A stretch of DNA of 64,000 nt from Paracoccus xiamenensis (GCF_011308835.1 NZ_JAAOHY010000002.1:283333-347332); one strand, 5' to 3'; counted from the first letter of the stretch, positions 36,021 to 45,919 are shown. Translations and numbers: made by a program. Notes: generated by a model not told the origin, from the sequence alone.

Positions 36021-37243
36021 TCGCGGGTGAAGCTGGTCACCGTTTCGACATGCGGGGACCAGCGGAACTGGTCGACGACGAAAATCGGACCCATGCGATA
36101 GCCGCCCTCGATCATGGTTTTCGCGTCGCGCGCGAAGGTGACCGGATCGCAGCTGACCCAGGCCACGCGCGACAGATCTGATGCCGCAAGCTGCGCTGCC
36201 TGCGCGGCAGCGCCTGCGCGCGGCGGGTCGATCAGGGCGGCGTCGTAACGGTTCAATTCTTCGGGCAGCAACGGGCGGGCGGACAGGTCGCGGACCTCGG
36301 TGGTGATGCGGTGCAGACCGGGCGTGGCGCGCCAGCCGACATCCAGCGCCGCCAGCGGCGCGGCAAGGCCTTCGACCGCGTGCATCTCGGCATGGCTGGC
36401 CAGCGGCAGGGTGAAGGTGCCGCAGCCCGCGAACAGATCGACGATGCGGCTTGCACCCTGCAGGGATTTGCGCACGACGCTCAGCAGCGCGGCTTCGCCT
36501 TCGGCCGTGGCTTGCAGGAAGGCGCCGGGCGGCGGAGTGACGCGCGCGCGGCCCATGATCTGCGACGGCGCGCGCCGGGTCAGGCTTTCGTCGCCCCAAT
36601 GCAGCCGCGCCAGATCGGCCGCAGACATGATGGCTGTCAGCTTCCCCGACAGCGCCGGATCCAGCGGCTTGGCCCCGGTGACGGCGACGTCCAGACCTTC
36701 CGGCCCCTCGGTGACGGTCAGGCTGACTTCGCCCCCGCGCGAGCCGCCGGCCACGACCATGTCGCGCAGCGCGGGCAGCGCGGCGGTGATCCCCGGCCGC
36801 AGCAGGTGGCAGTCCGAAATATCGGTGATCTGATCCGAGGCGCGGCCGTGAAAGCCCAGCATCGCGCCCTTTTTCGTCCGCCGTCCCGACAGCACGGCAC
36901 GCCTGCGTGACCGCGCGGGCGAGGTGGCGATGCCGCCGATTTCCGCCGTGATCCCATGCGCCGCCAGCGCGGTTTCGACCATCTGCGCCTTCCACCGCGC
37001 CACGAAACCATCCGAGGCATGCATCAGCGAACAGCCGCCGCAACTGGCGTAATGGGCGCAGGCCGGGCGCACCCGCTGGGCAGAAGGTCTCACGATCTTC
37101 GGCGCGGCGATGCGGCCATCTTCGGCGATGCCCTCGATCACCTCGCCGGGCAGGACGCGGGGCGCGCGCGCCTGCTGACCGTCCGGGCCGCGCGCGATCC
37201 CCTCGCCCTTGTGGCCCAACCGCTCTACCGTCCAGATCGTCAT
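36017..37243 (-). CDS. RlmD/RumA-like 23S rRNA (uracil-5) methyltransferase
   Basis: Class I SAM-dependent RNA methyltransferase of 408 residues. An N-terminal TRAM-like segment is followed by iron-sulfur cysteines at 62, 68 and 71 ([10 protein letters not shown]). The SAM site is [17 protein letters not shown] and the catalytic block is [13 protein letters not shown], then [12 protein letters not shown], in which Cys attacks the uracil C6. This is the RumA/RlmCD family; the exact uridine is not set by sequence. It is last in a minus-strand chain (ABC exporter to methyltransferase by ATGA overlap), which is a common kind of gene packing in this genome. Confidence 0.93.
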   Translation of the reverse strand: MTIWTVERLGHKGEGIARGPDGQQARAPRVLPGEVIEGIAEDGRIAAPKIVRPSAQRVRPACAHYASCGGCSLMHASDGFVARWKAQMVETALAAHGITAEIGGIATSPARSRRRAVLSGRRTKKGAMLGFHGRASDQITDISDCHLLRPGITAALPALRDMVVAGGSRGGEVSLTVTEGPEGLDVAVTGAKPLDPALSGKLTAIMSAADLARLHWGDESLTRRAPSQIMGRARVTPPPGAFLQATAEGEAALLSVVRKSLQGASRIVDLFAGCGTFTLPLASHAEMHAVEGLAAPLAALDVGWRATPGLHRITTEVRDLSARPLLPEELNRYDAALIDPPRAGAAAQAAQLAASDLSRVAWVSCDPVTFARDAKTMIEGGYRMGPIFVVDQFRWSPHVETVTSFTRD

Positions 37244-39096
37244 TCGGCTGCTTCCGCCTCGTCCGTGCCCAGGAACCCGCCCGACTGGCGGTTCCAGTAA
37301 CGCGCATAGGTGCCGCCCTGGGCCAGCAATTCCTCGTGCCGGCCTTCCTCGACGATGCGCCCTTCTTCCAACACCACGATCCGGTCCATCTCGGCAATGG
37401 TGGACAGCCGGTGCGCGATGGCCAGCACCGTCTTGCCCGCCATCACACGGTCCAGCGAGGTCTGAATCGCGGCCTCGACCTCGCTATCCAGCGCCGAGGT
37501 CGCTTCGTCAAGGATCAGGATCGGGGCGTCCTTCAGGAAGGCGCGGGCAAGGGCGATGCGCTGGCGCTGCCCGCCCGACAGCTTGACGCCGCGTTCGCCC
37601 AGATGCGCGTCATAACCCTGCCGCCCGGCATGGTCCTGCATTTCCGAGATGAAGCCGTCCGCCTCGGCCGCCTCGGCCGCAGCCGCGATTTCGGCCTGTG
37701 TCGCGTCGGGACGGCCATAGCGGATATTCTCGCGCGCCGAGCGGTTGAACATCGCGGTTTCCTGCGTGACCATGGCGATCTGGCGGCGCAGGCTTTCCTG
37801 CGTGACCGTGCGAATGTCATGCCCGTCGATCTGGATTTCGCCCTGTTCGACATCGTAAAGCCGCAGCAAAAGCCCGACCAGAGTCGATTTCCCAGCGCCC
37901 GAGGCCCCGACCAGCCCGACCCTTTCGCCGGGTTGAATGGTCAGGTTGATGTCCCGCACGCCGCCGCGCCCATCCGTGCGGCCATAGTTGAAGCTGACAT
38001 TATCGAACCGGATCAGCCCGTTTGCGCGGGGCAGCGGCAGGGCGTCCGGCGCATCGGTCAGGCCATGCGGGGGCGAGAGGGTTTTCATCCCGTCCTCGAT
38101 TTCACCAACCGAGCCCCAGATGCCCATCAGGGACATGCTGACCCAGCCGGTCATCTGCGACAGCCGCAGCGCAATCGCGCCTGCGGCGGCGATGTCGCCC
38201 GCGGTCGCCTGACCTTGCTGATACAGCCAGACCGTGCCGCCGATCAGGATCACCGGCAACACACCCGCCAGCGTCATCAGCGACAACCGAAACCAGGTGG
38301 ATACGACGCCGAAATCCAGCGCCTTTTCGCGGAAACCTGCCATCGCGCTTAACGCGGCGCGGTCCTCGTGTTCGGCATGGGCGAACAGCTTCACCGTCTT
38401 GATATTGGTGATCGTGTCGACGACCTGCCCGGTTATCAGCGCCCGGGCCGAGGCGCGCGCCGCCGAATGGCTGCGGATGCGCGGCAGGAAGAACCGGATC
38501 AGCGCCAGATAGCAGACCAGCCAGACTAGCAGCGCAAGCGCCCCCCAGCCATCTACCGACAGCAGGAAGAACGCCGATCCCAGCACCGTTGCCAGCGCGA
38601 ACGCGACCACGTTGACCAGTTCGGCCGCCACATCGGTGACGGCGCGGGCGGTCTGCATCTGTTTCTGCGCCAGCCGCCCGGCGAAGTCATTGTCAAAGAA
38701 ACTGACCGCGTGACCCATCGTCCAGCGATGCAGCCGCGACAGCACCAGCGGCAGGATATTCGGCCCGACGATCATGTTGGACGAGGCCGTCGACAGCCCG
38801 ACGATGACCGGGCGCAAGATCAGGAAAAACGCCACGAAGCCAAGCAGGACCGGCCAGTTAGCCGACCAGACCTCGCCCGGCGGTGCATTGGTCACGCCGT
38901 CGATCACCGCGCCCAGCAGCGTGGCCGAGGCGACGTCGACCACGCCAGCCGCGATTGATGCCAGCGCCGCCACGCCAAGGCCGCGACCGGCGCCGGACAG
39001 CGCCCAGCTGATAAAGCGCACAAGCGTTTGCGGCGGCGGCCCGTCGGCGGGGCGGAAGGCGTCGATCAGCCGGGTGAAGGGGGCGTGCAGGTTCAT
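37240..39096 (-). CDS. ABC transporter, fused permease and ATP-binding protein
   Basis: MsbA/MDR-like exporter half-transporter of 618 residues. A six-helix membrane domain covers about 30-340, then the ATPase with Walker A VGASGAGKSTL, the signature LSGGQRQRIALARAFL, Walker B ILILDEATSALDSE and the His loop AIAHRLST. Start at MNLHAPF (39094-39096) overlaps the stop of the CCA-transferase gene. Homodimer expected. Lipid or drug export is the family theme; the substrate is not visible in the sequence. Confidence 0.94.
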   Translation of the reverse strand: MNLHAPFTRLIDAFRPADGPPPQTLVRFISWALSGAGRGLGVAALASIAAGVVDVASATLLGAVIDGVTNAPPGEVWSANWPVLLGFVAFFLILRPVIVGLSTASSNMIVGPNILPLVLSRLHRWTMGHAVSFFDNDFAGRLAQKQMQTARAVTDVAAELVNVVAFALATVLGSAFFLLSVDGWGALALLVWLVCYLALIRFFLPRIRSHSAARASARALITGQVVDTITNIKTVKLFAHAEHEDRAALSAMAGFREKALDFGVVSTWFRLSLMTLAGVLPVILIGGTVWLYQQGQATAGDIAAAGAIALRLSQMTGWVSMSLMGIWGSVGEIEDGMKTLSPPHGLTDAPDALPLPRANGLIRFDNVSFNYGRTDGRGGVRDINLTIQPGERVGLVGASGAGKSTLVGLLLRLYDVEQGEIQIDGHDIRTVTQESLRRQIAMVTQETAMFNRSARENIRYGRPDATQAEIAAAAEAAEADGFISEMQDHAGRQGYDAHLGERGVKLSGGQRQRIALARAFLKDAPILILDEATSALDSEVEAAIQTSLDRVMAGKTVLAIAHRLSTIAEMDRIVVLEEGRIVEEGRHEELLAQGGTYARYWNRQSGGFLGTDEAEAAE

Positions 39097-40253
39097 GCGC
39101 TGCCGCCTTGGTTCCGACGCGCCGTCGCGATCAGCGTCGCAGCCGGTGCCACGAACCCCGAGTCGATCCACGCCTTCTCCGCCGCTTTCAGGCCTTGGCC
39201 CACCGCCGGGCCGGTCAGTTCGGGCATCAGGTCCGCCGCCGAAATCGGCAATGGCGACGAAGCCGCGCGGTCGATCCGCGCCGGCCAGTCTGCGGGCAGC
39301 CGGTCGCCGCGCGCCAGCCGGATCAGGGCGGCATCGCGGGCGATTGTTGCGCCATGGCGGAACGCGGCCTCGTCCAGATCAAGCCCAAGCGCCCGTTCCA
39401 GCGCCGTCAGCCGCGTCATCTCGGCGCGCGACAGCCGCAGACGTTCGGCTGTCTTCGCCGGAGCCAACGCGGCCAGTCGGCGCAGCCAGTCGGGCGCAGC
39501 ATCATGCGCGGCCTCGGCCCCGATCAATGCGGCAAGGGGGGCCGGATCCGCATCGGGAAGGATCTGCGCAAGCACCCCGGTCTCGGCCATCAAAGCCAGC
39601 GCGGGGGCGGGGTCGGGGGCGGCCAGAAGCTTGCGCATTTCCGCCCCGATCCGCTCGGCCGAGACGCGCGGCAATCCACCACGCTCGGCGGTGATCGCCT
39701 CGATCGTTCCCGGCGCTGTCTGATCCGCATACCACGCCAGAAAGCGGAAAAACCGCAGGATCCGCAGATAATCCTCGCGGATGCGATCACGAGGCACGCC
39801 GACAAAGCGCAGGGTGCGCGATTGCAGGTCGGGCAGGCCACCGATCGGGTCGCGCACCGCGCCCGAGGCATCCGCGTAAAGCGCATTCATGGTAAAATCG
39901 CGCCGCGCGGCGTCATCCTCGATCCGCGTCGAAAAGGCGACGGTGGCATTGCGGCCGTCTGTTTCCACATCGCGGCGGAAGGTCGTCACCTCGAAGGGGG
40001 CGCCCTGCGATACGACGGTAACGGTGCCATGATCAATCCCGGTCGGGACAGGCTTCAGCCCCGCCGCGCGGGCAAGCTCGACCACGCGTTCGGGTCGGGC
40101 GTCGGTGGCGATGTCCATATCGCCGACCGGTTGGCCCAACAGCGCATTGCGTACCGCGCCGCCGACGATCAACGCGCGGTGGCCACCGGATTCCAGCATG
40201 GTCAGGACCGATTGCAGCGCCGGATCGGAAAGGAAGCTGGCCTGAAGCTTCAT
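39093..40253 (-). CDS. cca: CCA tRNA nucleotidyltransferase
   Basis: Class II nucleotidyltransferase of 386 residues that repairs or adds the tRNA 3' CCA end. The head domain has the ALIVGGAVRNALLG loop and the catalytic GDMDIATDA pair of aspartates. The family's flexible segment and RRDFTMNALYAD motif follow. The alphaproteobacterial form lacks an HD domain. Some tRNAs here encode CCA in the gene (see tRNA-Leu), so repair is probably its main work for those. It overlaps the Nudix gene upstream and the ABC exporter downstream. Confidence 0.95.
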   Translation of the reverse strand: MKLQASFLSDPALQSVLTMLESGGHRALIVGGAVRNALLGQPVGDMDIATDARPERVVELARAAGLKPVPTGIDHGTVTVVSQGAPFEVTTFRRDVETDGRNATVAFSTRIEDDAARRDFTMNALYADASGAVRDPIGGLPDLQSRTLRFVGVPRDRIREDYLRILRFFRFLAWYADQTAPGTIEAITAERGGLPRVSAERIGAEMRKLLAAPDPAPALALMAETGVLAQILPDADPAPLAALIGAEAAHDAAPDWLRRLAALAPAKTAERLRLSRAEMTRLTALERALGLDLDEAAFRHGATIARDAALIRLARGDRLPADWPARIDRAASSPLPISAADLMPELTGPAVGQGLKAAEKAWIDSGFVAPAATLIATARRNQGGSA

Positions 40254-40921
40254 GCCGACAACCTTTCGGCCAGTCCCAGCAGGATCCGCGCCGTCGCGCC
40301 CCACAGATAATAGGGCCCATATGGCGCCACTTGATAGGCACGCCAGCCGCCACGCCAGATCCGCCCCTCCAGCCGGTAATTCGCCGGGTTGGCGATATGG
40401 GCGAAGGGCAGGGCGAAGACCTCGGCCACCTCTCCGGGTTCGGGGATGGGCGTAAAGTCGCCGCGGACGACGGCGATGATCGGGGTGATGCGGAACCGGG
40501 TCACGGTCAGATGTGGTGGCAGCGCACCGATCAACGAAACCTGCGCGGGATCGAGGCCGATTTCTTCTTGCGCCTCGCGCAGGGCGGCGGCGGTCGCGTC
40601 GGCATCGCCGGGATCGACCTTGCCGCCGGGCAGGGCGATCTGGCCCGGATGGTGGCGCATGGTTGCGGCGCGCTTGGTCAGGAAAAGCCGGCCGTCGCCT
40701 TCGTGAAAGGCGGCCAGCACGGCAGCCTCGCGCAGGGGCGGTTCGGGGGCAACGCCAGGATTGGCATCGAAATCAGAGCTCGGCTGGGCCGGTATGGCAA
40801 GCGCCGCCTGCAGACGTGCAACCAGTGCTTCGCCGCAAGGGGCGCCCGCAGGCGCGATGGACGCCGCGCGGATACGCGGCGCCCCTGCATTTGCCGGGGA
40901 AATTCCGGCGCTGGCCGTCAT
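40250..40921 (-). CDS. Nudix hydrolase, CoA pyrophosphatase type
   Basis: Nudix protein of 223 residues. The Nudix box reads GGKVDPGDADATAAALREAQEEIGL, shown here in parts GGKVDPGD and LREAQEEIGL: the usual first Glu is replaced by Asp, which is normal for the CoA subfamily with its LPGGK.DPGD start. Such enzymes cleave CoA or its derivatives at the diphosphate. I start it at MTASAGIS (40919-40921), overlapping the Hsp33 stop as ATGA. An upstream 40-residue extension is Arg-rich and unlikely. Confidence 0.9.
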   Translation of the reverse strand: MTASAGISPANAGAPRIRAASIAPAGAPCGEALVARLQAALAIPAQPSSDFDANPGVAPEPPLREAAVLAAFHEGDGRLFLTKRAATMRHHPGQIALPGGKVDPGDADATAAALREAQEEIGLDPAQVSLIGALPPHLTVTRFRITPIIAVVRGDFTPIPEPGEVAEVFALPFAHIANPANYRLEGRIWRGGWRAYQVAPYGPYYLWGATARILLGLAERLSA

Positions 40922-41949
40922 GGCCGCGCGTCGTCCTGTGGGGGCTGGGACGGGGGCAGCGGATTGCCCTCGGCGTCTATGGTCGCTTCGAAGCCCAGCG
41001 ATTGCGGGTCGAATTCGTAATGCGCCCCGCAGAACTGGCAATCGGCAGTGACGAGGCCGTCATCGGTGGTCATATGCGCGATGTCCTTTTGCGAATAGAT
41101 CGACAGCGTGCCGCGCACCCGCTCCTCGGTGCATGAGCATCCAAATTCGACGCGCTGCGGGTCGAACACCCGGGGTTGTTCTTCGTGGAACAGCCGCACC
41201 AGAAGGTCGGTCGGTGCCAGCGTCGGGCCGATCAGTTCGATTTCCTCGACCGTCGCCAGCAGGTGGTTGGCGCGATTCCAGTCTTCGGATTCGGCGCCTT
41301 GCAGGATGTCGGCGGCCTGGATCAGCCCGCCATCGCCGCTGCCGCCTTCGCCGGCCATCGGCTGCGCCGGCAGCGTTTGCAGCATGATCCCGCCGGCCCG
41401 CCAGCCCTCGCGCTGTCCGGGCAGGATCGAGCGGCCATAGGACAGGCTAAAGCTGGTCGGCAGCTGTTCGGACTGCGCGAAATAAGTGCCCGCGCAGGCA
41501 GCAAGCGAGCCACCCGCCAACGGCGTGATCCCCTGATACGGCAGGCTTCCCGTGCCTTGGTCGATGAGGATGGCGAAATAGCCCTCGCCGATCTGATCGA
41601 AAAGCGGTTCGTCGGTCAGCCGATCCTCGTCAAAGCTGGCCCAGGCCCGGATACGGGCGGGGGCACCGTCGGATTCGGGTGCATAGTAATCGGCCGCGAC
41701 GGTGCGGATCGCACCCTTGCCGCGCACCTGCAGCGACAGTTTCCAGCGCAGTTTGATCGTCGGGCCGATCAGCGCGGCCAGCAGCGCAAGCTCTGCCACC
41801 GCGGCGGCGACCGGGGCAGGATATTTGTGGCGGGACAGGATATGGTCCAGCACCCCGTCCAGCCGCGCCACCCGGCCACGGATCGAGGAACGGTCGAGCT
41901 GGAACGGCAGGACCGTGTCGTCCCACGCGATCTGGTTGATATTGGTCAT
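40918..41949 (-). CDS. hslO: Redox-regulated chaperone Hsp33
   Basis: Protein of 343 residues. The C-terminal zinc site has the four switch cysteines in the usual CXC...CXXC order: FGCSCTEERVRGTL and VTADCQFCGAHYEFD. Under oxidative stress, disulfides form, zinc leaves and the chaperone becomes active. The N-terminal substrate-binding domain is intact. A Pro-rich tail follows. Start at MTNINQIAW. First gene of the overlapping chain hslO-Nudix-cca-ABC-methyltransferase. Confidence 0.96.
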   Translation of the reverse strand: MTNINQIAWDDTVLPFQLDRSSIRGRVARLDGVLDHILSRHKYPAPVAAAVAELALLAALIGPTIKLRWKLSLQVRGKGAIRTVAADYYAPESDGAPARIRAWASFDEDRLTDEPLFDQIGEGYFAILIDQGTGSLPYQGITPLAGGSLAACAGTYFAQSEQLPTSFSLSYGRSILPGQREGWRAGGIMLQTLPAQPMAGEGGSGDGGLIQAADILQGAESEDWNRANHLLATVEEIELIGPTLAPTDLLVRLFHEEQPRVFDPQRVEFGCSCTEERVRGTLSIYSQKDIAHMTTDDGLVTADCQFCGAHYEFDPQSLGFEATIDAEGNPLPPSQPPQDDARP

Positions 41950-42106
41950 GAGATCCTTCGGAATATCTGGCGCCGTAACGACGCAGCTCCGCCCCAATAT
42001 AGGACGCTTGTCGGCGATCCCAAGGGCAAAGACCCAGACAGCGCCCACCCACCGCGCCAGAGCCGGGGCCTTCGTTCTGCGGCCGGTCCCGTTTTCGACA
42101 CGCCGG

Positions 42107-42943
42107 CTATTGATACCCGCGGACTAATGCAGCCGACAGCATCGCCCAGCCGTCCACCACGACGAAGAAGGCCAGTTTGAACGGCAAGGCGACGATGGCC
42201 GGCGGGACCATCATCATCCCCATGGCCATCAGAACCGCGGATACGACGAGATCGATGACCAGAAAGGGCAGTGCGATCAGGAAGCCGATTTCGAATGCGC
42301 GCTGAAGTTCGGTGAGCATGAAGGAGGGTATCAGCAGGCGCAGCCCGTCCCCGGCGGGATCTGGCGGAACCAGAGAGCGCATTTCGTCCAGAATCGCCGG
42401 ATCGGTGCGTGCGGCCATGAAGCGTTCGAACGGGCCAATCGCGCGCGACAGTGCGTCGACGATGCCGATCTGCCCCGTTTGCAATGGTGGGCCGGCCTGG
42501 TCCCAGGCTTCCCTCAGGACCGGGTCCATCACGAACCATGTCAGGAACAGCGCCAGACTGACGATCAGCATGTTCGGTGGAGATTGCTGCAACCCCAGCG
42601 ATTGCCGCAGGATCGAAAGCACCGTCACCATGAATGGAAAGCAGGTCACGGTAATGGCGATGGCCGGGGCCAGCGACAGGACGGTCAGCCCCAGGAACAG
42701 CAGGATCGAGCTTTGCCCCACCCCACCCGAACCCCCTTCGACTGCGCTGTGCGCGGTCGTCAGGGCCGAGGAAATCGCCGCATCCAACCCCTGCGCGGGG
42801 GCGCTGCCTTCCGTGGTTTCGGTTGCAAGTGTCCCGGTGCCCGTATCCAGCGCGTTCTGAGCAAGCGCCATGGACCCTGAGATTGCCAGCATGATGCCAA
42901 GCACCACCACCCTTGTCAGCAATATCGGAAAGGCAGCGATCAC
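42107..42943 (-). CDS. fliP: Flagellar biosynthetic protein FliP
   Basis: Core export-gate protein of 278 residues in the flagellar type III system, forming the FliP5FliQ4FliR1 pore complex. An N-terminal signal segment (MALAQ region) and four transmembrane helices are seen. The family signatures are TVTCFPFMVTVLSILRQSLG and PSFMLTELQRAFEIGFLIA. The start ATG overlaps the fliN stop (ATGA). fliQ is missing here and must be elsewhere. Confidence 0.96.
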   Translation of the reverse strand: MIAAFPILLTRVVVLGIMLAISGSMALAQNALDTGTGTLATETTEGSAPAQGLDAAISSALTTAHSAVEGGSGGVGQSSILLFLGLTVLSLAPAIAITVTCFPFMVTVLSILRQSLGLQQSPPNMLIVSLALFLTWFVMDPVLREAWDQAGPPLQTGQIGIVDALSRAIGPFERFMAARTDPAILDEMRSLVPPDPAGDGLRLLIPSFMLTELQRAFEIGFLIALPFLVIDLVVSAVLMAMGMMMVPPAIVALPFKLAFFVVVDGWAMLSAALVRGYQ

Positions 42944-43197
42944 GCGGCCTCTCCGCCGGCGCGCGTGATCCGCAACATCAGGCGACCGCTGTCATCATCG
43001 TCGGCGACCAGCTCGCCATATGCGACGATGTGGTCGCCGACGCAAATTTCAACCGTATCATCGACGCCCTGATCCAGCGGCAGGATGTCATTTTCCTTCA
43101 GGCTGGACAGCTCGGCGACGGTCATCTGCCGCCGGCCGATACGGACAGAGATCTCGACGGGGATATTGTCGGTCAGAACGGCGTGATGCAGGTCCAT
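42940..43197 (-). CDS. fliN: Flagellar motor switch protein FliN
   Basis: Short SpoA-domain protein of 85 residues with the pattern IPVEISVRIGRRQMTVAEL...GDILPLD-like (here ENDILPLDQGVDD) and VEICVGDHIVAYGELV. FliN sits in the C ring and binds FliH for export and CheY for switching. It lacks the long N-terminal extension of E. coli FliN. FliG and FliM are not in the window. Coupled to fliP; it follows fliH by three bases. Confidence 0.9.
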   Translation of the reverse strand: MDLHHAVLTDNIPVEISVRIGRRQMTVAELSSLKENDILPLDQGVDDTVEICVGDHIVAYGELVADDDDSGRLMLRITRAGGEAA

Positions 43198-43200
43198 GTG

Positions 43201-43746
43201 TCATTCCTCGGATGGCGACAGCTCGGCCAGCAGGGCGGCTATCTGGTCGGTAATTTCGGCGGGGTCGATGGCAATGCGCCCCCCCTCAAAAGTGATTTCG
43301 GTATGCGTCCCGGTCAGCAGCGTGACCCGATCGAGGCCCAGTTCTTCGATCCGCTCGGACAGGCGCTGGATCAGCCGCGCATTGGCGGCAATCCGGCAGG
43401 TCGGGGCGATCCCCGCCTGGCAAAGCCGCTGAAGCTCGGTGAAAATCGTTCGGGCCATCCGGTCCTCGATGTCAGAGGCCAGTTGTCGGGTGATCGCCTG
43501 AAGGACCGGCAGAACCGCATCAAGAGCTTCGCGGATGGCTTGCGCGCGCGTGTTTTCCAGCGCGCTGGTCTGTTCCGCCGATTGCACCAGCGCAGCCGTC
43601 AGCGCCTGTATGTCGGCATCGCGCGCCGCAGCCTCACCTTCCATGCGGCCGCGACGGTACTCCGCTGCGAGCTCTGCGGGCGAAAAGCGCGGCGCGGACG
43701 GCAAGGCAGGGCGTGCGAAGTCCTCCAGTCTCAATGCCGCGCTCAT
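43201..43746 (-). CDS. fliH: Flagellar assembly protein FliH-like
   Basis: Protein of 181 residues in the position and style of FliH, the regulator of the export ATPase FliI. The long acidic N-terminal helix contains EYRRGRMEGEAAA, similar to the Gly-repeat zone of FliH, followed by coiled-coil residues and the C-terminal domain with EDRMARTIFTELQRL and ITFEGGRIAIDPAEITDQI. FliI is not next to it. It is named by synteny (fliF-fliH-fliN-fliP) plus weak similarity. Confidence 0.78.
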   Translation of the reverse strand: MSAALRLEDFARPALPSAPRFSPAELAAEYRRGRMEGEAAARDADIQALTAALVQSAEQTSALENTRAQAIREALDAVLPVLQAITRQLASDIEDRMARTIFTELQRLCQAGIAPTCRIAANARLIQRLSERIEELGLDRVTLLTGTHTEITFEGGRIAIDPAEITDQIAALLAELSPSEE

Positions 43747-45341
43747 GTGGTTTTCCTTTCGTCATCGCCGATCCACCCGTTCAACAGGCGAACGGTTTCT
43801 TCCTGTCGTTCCTTCATCAGTTGCTTCAGCCGCGCGACCGGGTCGTCGCCGGATATGAGAGAACCGCCGGGATGGTCGAAATCGAAGTCTGCCGCCGCCA
43901 TCGGCAGCATGGGAATTTCGGGCGAGCCCCCGGCGTTCGCGACCGACAGTTCGGGCAACGCTGCGGCGGCGGGCGGCGCCGAATCGTCCAGCTGCGCAGC
44001 CCCATCGGAGCCCAAGCCCCCCTTGCGCAGGGCGCGCAGTGTCAGTGCCAGCGCGATCAGCGCAAACGACCCGACAAGCGCCAGCCAGGCCAGAGAATCA
44101 AGCGCCAGCCGGTCTATCAGCCCATTTTCACGGTCAACCATGGTTCCGTTGGCTGCCGTCGCCACGAAGGGCATCGACTTCACCGTCAACTCGTCGCCGC
44201 GCGCCTCGTCGAACCCAACGGCTGCGGCCACCAACTCTCGGATGGCTTCCAGTTCCGGTTCGGTCCGGGCGACGATCTCGGTCTCGCCGTTCGCGTCTTC
44301 GCGCGGGACGCCGTTCACCAGCACGGCGACACTTTGACGGCGGATCGCACCGGGGCGCCGGTCGATCTGCCGGGTAACGCTGCCAACTTCGTAATTCGCG
44401 CGCTGCCGCGTCTCGGCCCGCTGAGACTGCTGCTTGTCGCCCGCCTGCCCGCCCTGCTCGGGCAGGTTCGATGCCGCCGTGACCGCAGCATTTTCCGCTA
44501 TGCTGCTTTCATCCGTCATCTCTTCGGTTTCCTGAGAAATCATCGCCCGTTGCGTCGGATCAAAGCTGCGTTCGGTCAGCTGCTCGGATTGGGTCACGAG
44601 GTCGATGCTGACCTCGACAATCGCGTTTCCTGCGCCGACATGCGGCGTCAGGATGCGCTCGACATTTTCCTTCATGCGGGTTTCGCGGTCGCTTGCGCCT
44701 TCGTTTTTCGTTGGCTGGATAACGCCGCGCGCGGAATCGATGACCGAAACCGAATCGGGGGTCAGTTTCGGCACCGCAGACGCCACCAGAAAGCGCATCG
44801 AATTCGCCTGAGCCTGGGTTAGCGGCGTGCCGTCGGTGACGACCGTCACCGACCCGGCGCCGGGCTGTTGGTCGCGATAGCCGCGCGATTGGGGCGCGGT
44901 CAGGTGGACCCGCGCCGAGCGTATGGCGGGGATCGACAGGATGGTGCGGGCCAGTTCACCTTCCTTCGCGCGCCAATATGCGGCATCGAACATCTGCGAG
45001 GTCGTGCTGAAGCCCGACATCCCGTCAAGAATTTCATACCCCGCGCCGCCCTGCTGCGGCAAATTCTGCGCCGCCAGATCCATGCGCATGCGGTCACGCC
45101 GCGATTCATCGACCCAGATCGAGCCGCCGCGCAATTCATAGGCAACGCCGCTTTGTTCAAGATGCGCGACCACGGGCCCCGCCTGCGTATCGTCCAAACC
45201 GGAATACAGCAGTGCCATTGACGTACGCCCCGCCAGGCCGACGAAAGCGAGCATCAGGATGAGGCTGGCGACAAACCCGCCGAGGATCGCCAAGCGCTGG
45301 CGGGATGTCCGTTCCACCCAGAATTTCAGCAGTTCTTGCAA
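43743..45341 (-). CDS. fliF: Flagellar M-ring protein FliF
   Basis: MS-ring subunit of 532 residues with two membrane helices (about 18-40 and 425-445) flanking periplasmic ring-building motifs. Typical segments are MALLYSGLDDTQAGPVV, IWVDESRRDRMRMDLA, GYEILD and ARVHLTAPQSR. The cytoplasmic C-terminus is where FliG would bind. The start is TTG at 45339-45341, supported by AAGGGG six bases upstream; no ATG fits. It opens the minus-strand operon, divergent from fliL. Confidence 0.95.
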   Translation of the reverse strand: MQELLKFWVERTSRQRLAILGGFVASLILMLAFVGLAGRTSMALLYSGLDDTQAGPVVAHLEQSGVAYELRGGSIWVDESRRDRMRMDLAAQNLPQQGGAGYEILDGMSGFSTTSQMFDAAYWRAKEGELARTILSIPAIRSARVHLTAPQSRGYRDQQPGAGSVTVVTDGTPLTQAQANSMRFLVASAVPKLTPDSVSVIDSARGVIQPTKNEGASDRETRMKENVERILTPHVGAGNAIVEVSIDLVTQSEQLTERSFDPTQRAMISQETEEMTDESSIAENAAVTAASNLPEQGGQAGDKQQSQRAETRQRANYEVGSVTRQIDRRPGAIRRQSVAVLVNGVPREDANGETEIVARTEPELEAIRELVAAAVGFDEARGDELTVKSMPFVATAANGTMVDRENGLIDRLALDSLAWLALVGSFALIALALTLRALRKGGLGSDGAAQLDDSAPPAAAALPELSVANAGGSPEIPMLPMAAADFDFDHPGGSLISGDDPVARLKQLMKERQEETVRLLNGWIGDDERKTT

Positions 45342-45395
45342 ACCTGTCCCCTTCGATTCGACGTCTTCGATCAGGGCCTTTGTGCACGAGCCGCG

Positions 45396-45410
45396 TTAAT
45401 TATTGGTTAG
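45396..45410. promoter_or_regulatory. CtrA-like site between fliF and fliL
   Basis: TTAATTATTGGTTAG fits the CtrA pattern TTAA-N7-TTAA with one mismatch. It lies in the short divergent region that should hold promoters of both flagellar operons. CtrA control of flagellar genes is established in Rhodobacterales; binding here is inference. Confidence 0.5.
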
Positions 45411-45451
45411 TCGCCAAATGATAATCCTCAGCTCGAACGAGGAGAATCACT

Positions 45452-45919
45452 ATGTCCGAAACACTCGCGGTCGAAGAACCTCCGGCAGGCTCGGGGCGCG
45501 GCAAACTGGTGCTGGCGGCAGGCGTTCTGGCAGCCGGTCTGGGCGGGTTCGCGGCCAGCTATCTGGGCGTCGTCAGCCCGTCGGCCCTGTTTGCCGCCAA
45601 GGAACAGCCAGCGGATGCGTTGCCGGCAGTCGGCTTTGTCGACGTGCCTCGCATCATGGTGCCGCTGGCCGGCCGCGACCGGCAGCTGGTGCTGAGCATC
45701 AAGCTGGAATGCCCGCCGGAAAAGGTTGCGCAGGTGCAGCTGCTGATGCCGCGCATTGCGGACAGCTTCACCAGCTTTCTCAGCGATATCCAGCCAGCCG
45801 CCATCGACCGCCGGGGCGTGCTGGAAATCATCCGGGCCGAACTGCGCGCCCGTGCCGACATGGTCCTTGGGGGCGGTGTCATCGACAATATCCTGATTAC
45901 GGAGTTTGCGGTTCAATGA
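45452..45919 (+). CDS. fliL: Flagellar basal body-associated protein FliL
   Basis: Single-span membrane protein of 155 residues: a short cytoplasmic tail, one helix (LVLAAGVLAAGLGGFAASYLG), then the periplasmic FliL domain ending in DNILITEFAVQ. FliL surrounds the stator and raises torque. It is the first gene of the plus-strand operon that runs through flhB and is preceded by GAGGAGA. Next to it come DUF6468 and motE-like genes, a typical alphaproteobacterial order. Confidence 0.94.
   Translation: MSETLAVEEPPAGSGRGKLVLAAGVLAAGLGGFAASYLGVVSPSALFAAKEQPADALPAVGFVDVPRIMVPLAGRDRQLVLSIKLECPPEKVAQVQLLMPRIADSFTSFLSDIQPAAIDRRGVLEIIRAELRARADMVLGGGVIDNILITEFAVQ

Noticed and set aside
34506..37397. 963-codon minus-strand frame across pncA, pncB and the methyltransferase
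   Set aside because: It crosses well-supported genes on both strands and its composition is typical of a GC-rich shadow frame.
40921..41041. N-terminal 40-codon extension of the Nudix gene
   Set aside because: Arg-rich and overlapping Hsp33's conserved zinc-site region; the ATG at 40919-40921 fits the ATGA coupling pattern.
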